In this document: positions 1-5,252 of the stretch, piece after piece
How positions within the stretch are numbered: position 1 is the stretch's first letter
Layout of the letters: each line of letters begins with the position of its first letter
Made by a program: the position numbers and the translations under genes
Origin: an uncultured Clostridia bacterium
Lineage (GTDB): Bacteria; Bacillota; Clostridia; Christensenellales; Borkfalkiaceae
DNA length: 8,996 nt
Direction of reading: 5' to 3'
Assembly: GCA_934271725.1 (NCBI GenBank)
Contig: CAKQSC010000038.1
Location: 1 to 8,996 of the forward strand
The notes under the pieces: generated by a model
The model's input: only the letters and a program-made list of their open reading frames with translations
Databases searched by the model: none
What the model was told of the DNA's origin: nothing

Positions 1-558
1 ATGTACGCTTCCGATAAAACGACGGTGGTAACTTTCAGAGTTATTCGTACGGACGCCGCTATCAACAGCGGTAACTCGGGCGGAGGTTTGTTCGATAAGT
101 CGGGTAACCTTATAGGTATAGTAAACGCAAAAACCACCAGCGACGACGTTGATAATATGGCTTACGCAATCCCCACCGCCATAGCGATACGGTGCGCGGA
201 TCTCATAATAGAAAGAAACACGAAAACACCTTCGATAGATATTCCGAAAGTCGGCGTAACCCTAACCATAAGCGATTGTTACGCTACGATAGACGATAAC
301 GGACTTATCGACACGATTGAAGAAGTTACGGTGGAATCCGTTTCTTCGGGATACCCCTCGGACGGGCTTTTGCAGACGGGCGACAAAATAGTAAGCGTTA
401 CCCTTAAAGGCAAAACGACCGTTATAACAAAACGCCACACGCTTATGGATTTGATGCTTGAAGCAAGGCTCGGCAACACGTTGACTTATAATATAATAAG
501 AGACGGAAAAGAGTTAAGCGTAGACGTCGTTCTTACGAAAATCGAAACGGTAGCGTAA
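1..558 (+). CDS. HtrA/DegP-like trypsin-fold serine protease with PDZ domain, 5'-truncated
   Basis: This is the C-terminal 185 residues of an S1C-type serine protease; the catalytic His and Asp and any N-terminal membrane anchor lie before the window. The visible part begins just ahead of the nucleophile motif: TDAAINSGNSGGGLF puts the catalytic Ser at visible residue 26, followed by GNLIGIVNAK and the MAYAIPTAIA strand typical of HtrA substrate pockets. Residues about 80-180 form one PDZ-like domain (VTVESVSSGYPSDGLLQTGDKIVSV, then a terminal Val-rich strand). Proteins of this family degrade or refold damaged proteins at the membrane or cell surface. The Met at base 1 is inside the protease domain and is not the true start. 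The PDZ segment has an acidic insert (YATIDDNGLIDT) where short HtrA proteins go straight into the domain. Family assignment is firm; the exact paralogue (HtrA, HtrB, DegP) cannot be told from this fragment. Confidence 0.9.
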   Translation: MYASDKTTVVTFRVIRTDAAINSGNSGGGLFDKSGNLIGIVNAKTTSDDVDNMAYAIPTAIAIRCADLIIERNTKTPSIDIPKVGVTLTISDCYATIDDNGLIDTIEEVTVESVSSGYPSDGLLQTGDKIVSVTLKGKTTVITKRHTLMDLMLEARLGNTLTYNIIRDGKELSVDVVLTKIETVA

Positions 559-663
559 GATTTTCAACCTTGCGGAAATTCGCAATTTGATTTACTCACC
601 CTTCGGCGACATCAGCACAGACCTCCGTTGTCGTCGAAATCATATACTGTTCAAGACCAAACG

Positions 664-698
664 GGAAGGGAACGCATTTTGCGTTCCCTTTTCGTTTT
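664..698 (+). terminator. Rho-independent terminator downstream of the protease gene
   Basis: A perfect 10-bp stem (AAGGGAACGC at 666-675 with GCGTTCCCTT at 681-690) closes a 5-base loop, and pairing can continue outward through G-U and A-T pairs to about 659/697. The 3' arm runs into TTCGTTTT. It lies 105 bases after the protease stop and is the only strong hairpin before the repeat array. Because both arms are flanked by A- or T-rich runs it may also act weakly on the other strand. Confidence 0.8.
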
Positions 699-943
699 GG
701 GTAAAGTTACTTGTTTTTGCTACCCGCATATACTTTCTTTCTCTGACTATTCGTCGTAGACGTACTTCCTTTTCGTTCGGGGTAAAGTTACTTGTTTTTG
801 CTACCCGCATATACTTTCTTTCTCCGACTATTCGTCGTAGTCGTACTTCCTTTTCGTTCGGGGTAAAGTTACTTGTTTTTGTTACCGTGTATACTTTCTT
901 TCTCTGACTATTCGTCGTAGACGTACTCTCTTTTCGTTTTGGG
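689..943. repeat. 81-bp tandem repeat, three copies plus a 13-bp stub
   Basis: Copies run 689-769 (81 bp), 770-850 (81 bp) and 851-930 (80 bp), followed by a stub at 931-943 that repeats only the first part of the unit. Copies 1 and 2 differ at about four positions; copy 3 differs mainly around 881-890. Each unit starts TTTTCGTT, then has GGGTAAAGTTAC, a T-run, a pyrimidine-rich stretch, and GACTATTCGTCGTAG. The first copy overlaps the 3' arm of the preceding terminator. The outer borders share TTTTCGTTTTGGG whereas the inner copies read TTTTCGTTCGGGG. Function is unknown. Confidence 0.9.
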
Positions 944-1087
944 GCTTGAATAGTCTTTCCGTTGCGACGTTTTTAAGTTTTTACGCCTATCGTTCGTTAT
1001 ACGTTCGTCGAAGCCACTTTATATAACAAAGTCTTACCGACCGTACTTATTTTGATACAAAAATTATAAATCTGCGGTAAAAGATTT

Positions 1088-1118
1088 ACGGCGTTCGGGG
1101 CAACGCCCCGAACGCCGT
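1088..1118 (-). terminator. 14-bp perfect GC-rich hairpin, probable terminator of the Cys-rich gene
   Basis: The arm ACGGCGTTCGGGGC (1088-1101) is exactly complementary to GCCCCGAACGCCGT (1105-1118), with a 3-base loop. It begins 12 bases beyond the stop codon of the minus-strand gene at 1130-1336. Read on the minus strand the stem is followed by AAATCTTTTACC, a modest T-tract, so termination of that gene is the likely role. On the plus strand the following sequence is A-rich, which argues against plus-strand termination. Confidence 0.7.
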
Positions 1119-1129
1119 GTGTTAAAAAA

Positions 1130-1336
1130 TCAGCCTTTGCATCCGCAACCGCCACCGAACATTCCGCCACCCATACCGCCGTTTTTACACAGGCAACATA
1201 CGAGTCCTACTATAACGGGCAGGCAATAGCAATTATCCGTAAGTTGGTTCAATATACCCGACTTGCAAGCGCAAAGTATCAAAAGGATAATGAGTATCCA
1301 CAGGCAACAGTTGTTGTTTAAGCCTAAACAGTTCAT
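1130..1336 (-). CDS. Small Cys-rich membrane-anchored protein with Gly-rich tail
   Basis: The product is 68 residues with 12 cysteines, at 3, 10, 11, 22, 24, 36, 38, 47, 48, 50, 64 and 66. After a short Asn/Cys-rich head (MNCLGLNNNCC) comes a hydrophobic helix at about 12-24 (LWILIILLILCAC), a second hydrophobic stretch at about 39-50, and a tail of Gly, Met and Phe ending CGCKG. The start is well supported: GGAGGA lies five bases before the ATG, and a hairpin follows the stop. The pattern resembles short clostridial proteins that databases label 'chorion class high-cysteine HCB protein', whose function is unknown. Paired CC and CxC motifs could bind metal or crosslink through disulfides, for example in a spore coat or envelope, but that is inference. 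It stands alone, divergent from the transporter gene. I see no clear sigma-A promoter upstream of it. Confidence 0.7.
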   Translation of the reverse strand: MNCLGLNNNCCLWILIILLILCACKSGILNQLTDNCYCLPVIVGLVCCLCKNGGMGGGMFGGGCGCKG

Positions 1337-1440
1337 ACAGTTCCTCCGTAGTTTTTATGAAGGCGTCGGTATGTAAAGGTAAGTTCCGAACGACCTTCTA
1401 CTTAATATTATTAAAAATCGACGAAAATTGTTACATAAGT

Positions 1441-1469
1441 TTGCATTTTTACGCATATATTGGTATAAT
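1441..1469 (+). promoter_or_regulatory. Sigma-A type promoter for the S component-coaX operon
   Basis: TTGCAT (1441-1446) is separated by 17 bases from a perfect TATAAT (1464-1469). The -35 box matches the consensus only in its first three bases, while the -10 box and spacing are ideal. Transcription would start near 1476, giving a leader of roughly 88 bases before the ATG at 1564. The leader contains a small GCGG/CCGC hairpin at 1477-1487 but no riboswitch class I recognise. Confidence 0.7.
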
Positions 1470-1563
1470 ACTATCAGCGGATACCGCAATGGCGGATTCG
1501 ACTAAATATAAGGATTTTCTTTTTTGTCGACGGATATTGTTCGCAAATTTGATCGGTTTTATT

Positions 1564-2199
1564 ATGGAAGAAAACAACACGTCCCAAACGACTGCGGGCG
1601 AAACGAAACAAAAGTATTTTACGGCGAGAAGAATTGCGTACTTCGCAATCTTTCTCGCTTTAATCGTAGTATTGCAAACATTCGGCAGTTATATAAGAAT
1701 AGGTGCGACTACTTTAAGTCTCGTTCTTATACCCATAGTTCTCGGCGGTATGCTTTTAGGCGTTATCGGCGGAACGGTTTTGGGATTTTTGTTCGGCGTG
1801 GCGGTAATTTTATTGAACGGCGTTCTTATGCCGGACGGGTTTACCAACATACTCATTGCCGAAAATCCCGCGGTTACTATTCTTACCTGTCTTTTAAAAG
1901 GTTCTCTTGCGGGGTTCGTCCCCGCAATCGTCTTTAAACTTCTTAAAGGCAAAAACGAACTCGTGGCAACGATAGTCGCTTCTTTCCTTGCCCCTGTTAT
2001 GAACACGGGCATATTTATTTTGGGAATGCTTTGTATGTCGGGCGTTATCTCGAACAACTTCGTTTCGGAAGGAACGAGCGTTCTTTATTTCCTCGTGATA
2101 GGTTGCGCGGGAGTAAACTTTCTGATAGAACTCGCCATAAACGCGGTGCTTTCCCCCGCTCTTTACAGAATAATAAAAGTAGTAAACAAAAGGTTTTAA
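1564..2199 (+). CDS. ECF transporter S component, probably pantothenate-specific (PanT-like)
   Basis: This 211-residue integral membrane protein has about six hydrophobic segments, near residues 23-40, 50-63, 67-86, 105-127, 133-157 and 173-203, after a polar 20-residue head. ISL-type strand TTLSLVLIPIVLGGMLLG followed by a Gly-rich helix (GGTVLGFLFG) is typical of S components, which bind a vitamin and dock onto the shared EcfT/EcfA module. No ATPase or EcfT gene is nearby, so it would belong to the group II, shared-energizer class. One base separates it from coaX, which points to pantothenate as the substrate; that is inferred from context, not from seen binding residues. The ATG at 1564 is chosen because homologous hydrophobic sequence begins shortly after it; the frame is open back to 1357 but that part overlaps the promoter. 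The ribosome site is poor (GATCGGTTTTATT precedes the ATG), so an upstream ATG at 1489 remains a less likely alternative. Confidence 0.75.
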   Translation: MEENNTSQTTAGETKQKYFTARRIAYFAIFLALIVVLQTFGSYIRIGATTLSLVLIPIVLGGMLLGVIGGTVLGFLFGVAVILLNGVLMPDGFTNILIAENPAVTILTCLLKGSLAGFVPAIVFKLLKGKNELVATIVASFLAPVMNTGIFILGMLCMSGVISNNFVSEGTSVLYFLVIGCAGVNFLIELAINAVLSPALYRIIKVVNKRF

Positions 2200-2200
2200 T

Positions 2201-2974
2201 ATGGTTTTGGTAATCGATATAGGAAACACCAACATTAAATACGGTGTGTACAAAGACGGCAAACTGTTCGCTTCGTTCAGAGTGAAAGCGGAAAAAGGCG
2301 GTATATCCGACGAATACGGTCAATCTCTTTCGGGGCTCCTTGAAAGCAAACGCATAGATAAAAAAGAAATCGACGGAATTATAATTTCTTCCGTAATACC
2401 CTCTCTCAACTACACGATTTCGCACATGTGCGCTTACTTTTTCGGCATACAACCCCTTATGGTAGGCAAAGGCATAAAAACGGGCATAAACATTAAAGCG
2501 GACAACCCGAGAGAAGTCGGCGCGGACAGAATTGCAAACTGCGTTTCAGCCTTTAAAAAATACGGCGGTAAAAACCTTATCACCATAGATTTCGGAACGG
2601 CTACCACATTTAACGTAATTACCAAAAAGGGTGAGTTTACGGGTGGCGTTATAGCACCCGGCATTAAAGGCGCGCTCGATTCGCTTGTAAACGGCACGGC
2701 GCAATTACCTATGATAGAACTAAAAACCCCCGACAGCGTTATCGCGAAAGACACGGTTACTAATATGCAGGCGGGCATAATCTTCGGCTGGGCGGGGCTT
2801 GTGGAAAACATAGTCAAAAAAATCAAAGCCGAACTCGGCGAGGACGCCACCGTTATAGCGACGGGCGGACTGGGCGAAGTGCTTAAAGGCGAACTTAACT
2901 GCGTAGATATATACGACAGAACGCTGACGCTCGACGGACTTTATTATCTTTACGAACTAAACAAACAAAAATAA
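2201..2974 (+). CDS. coaX: Type III pantothenate kinase
   Basis: CoaX phosphorylates pantothenate with ATP to 4'-phosphopantothenate, the first committed step of coenzyme A synthesis, in the cytoplasm. The 257-residue length is normal for the family. The ASKHA-fold signatures are all present: the phosphate loop DIGNTNIKYG at 6-15, GADR at 107-110, the DFGTATTFNV block at 130-139 with its catalytic-region Asp, GGVIAPG at 148-154 and the adenosine-region ATGGLG at 220-225. Type III enzymes are unrelated to CoaA, are generally not feedback-inhibited by CoA, and need a monovalent cation. The start follows AAAAGG with a 7-base gap and lies one base after the stop of the S component, so the two are very likely co-transcribed from the promoter at 1441-1469. 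A strong terminator follows. Identification is firm. Confidence 0.95.
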   Translation: MVLVIDIGNTNIKYGVYKDGKLFASFRVKAEKGGISDEYGQSLSGLLESKRIDKKEIDGIIISSVIPSLNYTISHMCAYFFGIQPLMVGKGIKTGINIKADNPREVGADRIANCVSAFKKYGGKNLITIDFGTATTFNVITKKGEFTGGVIAPGIKGALDSLVNGTAQLPMIELKTPDSVIAKDTVTNMQAGIIFGWAGLVENIVKKIKAELGEDATVIATGGLGEVLKGELNCVDIYDRTLTLDGLYYLYELNKQK

Positions 2975-2991
2975 ATATCTTATAAATAAAA

Positions 2992-3022
2992 AAAGCAGAA
3001 TTGCGAATTGCAATTCTGCTTT
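2992..3022. terminator. Bidirectional terminator between coaX and rsmA
   Basis: A 13-bp perfect stem (AAAGCAGAATTGC at 2992-3004 with GCAATTCTGCTTT at 3010-3022) has a GAATT loop. On the plus strand it is followed by GTTTTTTATT and ends the coaX operon. On the minus strand the stem is followed by a T-run (TTTTATTTATAAG), so it also ends the convergent metG-tatD-rSAM-rsmA transcript, whose last stop is at 3058. Confidence 0.9.
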
Positions 3023-3057
3023 GTTTTTTATTCGGAACATTTACGTATACCGCAAAA

Positions 3058-3882
3058 TCAGAACTTTTCGGAAAACTTTATAAAATCTTCTACCGACAAA
3101 CTTTCACCGCGAACCATTTTGTCTTTTCCGAGATTTTCAACAATACCGTCCGCGGTAACTCTGTCGACGCCGAAACAAGACATTACGTTGTTCGACAAGG
3201 TTTTTCTTCTGTTATTGAACGCGCACCTTACCGCTTTATCGTATTTTTCCGCGTCGACGCCTTTATACTTGTTTCTGTCTATATCTATCCGTACAACCGC
3301 GGAATCCACTTTCGGCGGAGGCAAAAACTTTGTTTTGTCAACGTTTTCTATTATACGGGCGTTACCGACAAGCCCTATCGTTGCGGTTATCGCGCCGTAA
3401 TCCGCGCTACCCACTTTTGCCGAAAGCCTTAAAGCGACTTCCTTTTGCACCATTATTACAAGACTTTCCGCGTTTTTCGCTTCCCTTATAAACTTTAATA
3501 TTATAGGCGTCGTTATATAATAAGGTAAGTTTGCGACTACTTTATATTTGCAACCTATCTCCTTTTCGAGGTCGGCGGTAGGTATTTTCATTATGTCTTT
3601 AAACGTTATTTCTACGTTTTCTCTGTCTATAAACCTGTCGGCAAGAAGTTTTTTCAGGCTCGTATCTACCTCGAACCCGTAAACTTTCTTTGCCCTTTCG
3701 GACAACTTTTCGGTAAGCGTTCCCGCACCGCAACCTATCTCTACGACGGTGTCGCTATCCGTAATACCGCCTTTATCGACTATTGCGTCAAGCACGCCCT
3801 TGTCCGACAAAAAGTTCTGCCCAAGCGATTTTTTTAACGTAAACCCGTATTTGTATAAAAGTTCTTTAAGCGAATAATCCAT
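3058..3882 (-). CDS. rsmA: 16S rRNA (adenine1518/1519-N6)-dimethyltransferase RsmA (KsgA)
   Basis: RsmA adds two methyl groups to each of two neighbouring adenines in the 3' terminal helix loop of 16S rRNA, using S-adenosylmethionine, as a late quality step in 30S assembly. All family motifs are visible in the 274 residues: GQNFL at 21-25, the SAM-binding EIGCGAGTLT at 48-57, the acidic ribose ligand in FEVD at 70-73, Asp 96 in motif III, and the catalytic NLPYYIT at 118-124. PPPKVDSAVV at 188-197 and FNNRRKTL at 222-229 mark the C-terminal RNA-binding part. The gene is complete. Its ATG directly abuts the TAA of the radical SAM gene, and AAAGGA lies seven bases upstream, so it has its own good ribosome site as well as being the last gene of the operon. 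Identification is firm. Confidence 0.97.
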   Translation of the reverse strand: MDYSLKELLYKYGFTLKKSLGQNFLSDKGVLDAIVDKGGITDSDTVVEIGCGAGTLTEKLSERAKKVYGFEVDTSLKKLLADRFIDRENVEITFKDIMKIPTADLEKEIGCKYKVVANLPYYITTPIILKFIREAKNAESLVIMVQKEVALRLSAKVGSADYGAITATIGLVGNARIIENVDKTKFLPPPKVDSAVVRIDIDRNKYKGVDAEKYDKAVRCAFNNRRKTLSNNVMSCFGVDRVTADGIVENLGKDKMVRGESLSVEDFIKFSEKF

Positions 3883-4482
3883 TTAACTGTCCTTTATGGT
3901 TTCTCTCACTTTCAAAGTAATTCCGTGTTCGTCGGCAAGCGTTTTACACTCTTTAACCGCCTTTTCGCCTATGCAGTCCACAACGGACAAAACCGTTTCG
4001 ATTTCTTTTCTTTTGCAGTTTTCGGCAAACTCTATAAGCGCGTCGAAAGCCTTTTCGCCGTAAACGGAATGACAAATATTCTGATATTCTTCCGCAAACG
4101 GCGCGTTTAAACTCACGTTTACTTTATCGATGCATTTCGCAAGTTCTTCCGTTATGTCGAACCCGTTTATAAGATTACCCTGTCCGTTGGTGTTGAGCCT
4201 TACCGTATATCCTTTTTCTTTAAGCGCGCCCGCAACCTCGGTTAAAACCTGCAATCTGTAAGTCGGCTCGCCGAAACCGCAAAACACGACTTCGTTATAT
4301 TTCTTTGAAAAGTCTATGCTTCCCAAAACATCCGTCGCCGTCGGTTCGTAATCGAGTTTAAGATTATTGCCGTAATAGGTATCTTTTCCGTTCCGCACGC
4401 AGAATTCGCACGCGTTGGAACATTTGTTGGTGAGGTTTATATATAAATTGCCGTCTAATTCGTAAGTGAACGTCTTTGCCAT
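3883..4482 (-). CDS. TatD-associated radical SAM protein
   Basis: This 199-residue protein carries the radical SAM cluster motif as CSNACEFC (Cys 21, 25, 28), which would hold a [4Fe-4S] cluster that cleaves S-adenosylmethionine. GFGEPTYR at 69-76 matches the SAM-contacting GGE-type motif, and RLNTNG (95-100) and VSLNAP (123-128) are later barrel strands. It fits the family described as 'radical SAM protein, TatD family-associated', whose substrate is not known. Six further Cys (68, 117, 137, 156, 170, 179) lie outside the cluster motif but form no obvious second-cluster spacing. Length is short for a radical SAM enzyme, implying a partial barrel without a SPASM or other C-terminal extension. 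Its ATG overlaps the tatD stop by one base (TAATG) and its own stop touches rsmA, so translation is coupled. Class is firm; reaction unknown. Confidence 0.9.
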   Translation of the reverse strand: MAKTFTYELDGNLYINLTNKCSNACEFCVRNGKDTYYGNNLKLDYEPTATDVLGSIDFSKKYNEVVFCGFGEPTYRLQVLTEVAGALKEKGYTVRLNTNGQGNLINGFDITEELAKCIDKVNVSLNAPFAEEYQNICHSVYGEKAFDALIEFAENCKRKEIETVLSVVDCIGEKAVKECKTLADEHGITLKVRETIKDS

Positions 4483-5252
4483 TATTTTATACCGTAAAAC
4501 AACCTTTTTGCGTTTTCTTCTATTTCTTTTTCCGTCGTTTCAAAATCCGTTCCGCGAAGAACAGCCAACTTTTCGTAAACGTATTTTACGAAAGACGGCT
4601 CGTTGGTTTTTCCTCTCATCGGCTCGGGAGCCATATACGGACAATCCGTTTCCGCAAGGTATCTGTCGTGCGGAACGTAACCCGCTACCTCCGCGACGTT
4701 TTTGGCGTTTCTGAAAGTAACCACCCCCGAAAAACTTATATAAAACCCCGCGTCGAGAAACTCTTTCGCCGTCTCTTTGCTGCCCGAAAAACAGTGCATA
4801 ACCCCTTTCCTTTTAAGGTCTTTCGCAACCGCTTTTATAATATCCGTCATATCTTTCGTGCAATCTCTCGAATGAACGATTACGGGCAAATCGACTTGCG
4901 AAGCAAGTTCCGCCTGCCTTTCAAACGCCTTTTTCTGTCCCTCTTTATCGAACGGTTCGTAATGATAATCGAGTCCGATTTCGCCTATCGCCACGCACTT
5001 TTCGCATCCGGCAAGAGTTTTCAGTTCGGTTATCGCCTCGTCCGTTACGGTAAACTCTTTGTCGGGGTGAATACCCACGGCAAAATATATTCCGTCGTTT
5101 TCTTGCGCGATTCTCGCGCTTTCTTCGCTAGAAGGCAAATCGTACCCCACGTTTATCGCGCGCGTAACGCCCGCTTGCTTGAAGCGGGCTATAATTTCTT
5201 TTTCGTTTATCTTTAACTTTTCGTCCGTTAAATGTATATGCGTGTCAATCAT
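4482..5252 (-). CDS. tatD: TatD family metal-dependent hydrolase (DNase/deacylase family)
   Basis: The 256-residue protein is a full-length TatD-type amidohydrolase barrel using two metal ions. Visible ligands are H5 and H7 in DTHIHL, E91 in EIGLDYHYEP, H127 in HSRD, H153 in HCFSG, and D203 in ETDCPYMAPEP. Characterised members are 3'-5' exonucleases acting on DNA, and some relatives act on D-aminoacyl-tRNA; which activity applies here cannot be read from the sequence. The name is historical and does not mean a role in Tat protein export. The start overlaps the metG stop by one base (TGATG), with only a weak, distant GGAAG, so it is probably translated by coupling. Its order after metG and before rsmA is widely conserved in Firmicutes (yabD in Bacillus). 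Family is firm; physiological substrate is uncertain. Confidence 0.95.
   Translation of the reverse strand: MIDTHIHLTDEKLKINEKEIIARFKQAGVTRAINVGYDLPSSEESARIAQENDGIYFAVGIHPDKEFTVTDEAITELKTLAGCEKCVAIGEIGLDYHYEPFDKEGQKKAFERQAELASQVDLPVIVHSRDCTKDMTDIIKAVAKDLKRKGVMHCFSGSKETAKEFLDAGFYISFSGVVTFRNAKNVAEVAGYVPHDRYLAETDCPYMAPEPMRGKTNEPSFVKYVYEKLAVLRGTDFETTEKEIEENAKRLFYGIK

Larger units (their letters stand above)
559..1129. other. Gene-free interval with repeats and hairpins
   Basis: This stretch lies between the protease stop and the 3' end of the minus-strand Cys-rich gene. It holds the terminator at 664-698, the 81-bp tandem repeats at 689-943 and the hairpin at 1088-1118. Between 944 and 1087 I see only AT-rich spacer with no tRNA, promoter or convincing reading frame. 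The reading frame open at 587-907 on the plus strand, and another at 640-810 on the minus strand, arise because the repeat unit is 81 bases long and has no stop in those frames. Confidence 0.7.

Noticed and set aside
570..592. Small TTGCG/CGCAA hairpin followed by TTTGATTT just after the protease stop
   Set aside because: The stem is only five pairs and the T-run is interrupted; the hairpin at 664-698 is a far better terminator.
587..907. Plus-strand open frame of 106 codons with repeated FGVKLLVFATRIYFL-type segments
   Set aside because: It is a translation of the 81-bp DNA repeats, crosses a terminator hairpin, and has no ribosome site.
689..943. CRISPR array interpretation of the 81-bp repeats
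   Set aside because: There are no unique spacers; the whole unit is repeated head to tail, and no cas genes are nearby.
1357..1563. N-terminal extension of the S component frame by 69 codons
   Set aside because: It would run through the -35 and -10 boxes at 1441-1469, has no family resemblance, and the first residues of the conserved protein begin after 1564.
4476..5216. Long plus-strand frame of 246 codons opposite tatD
   Set aside because: Antisense shadow of a clear TatD gene; Arg/Phe-rich composition with no family features.
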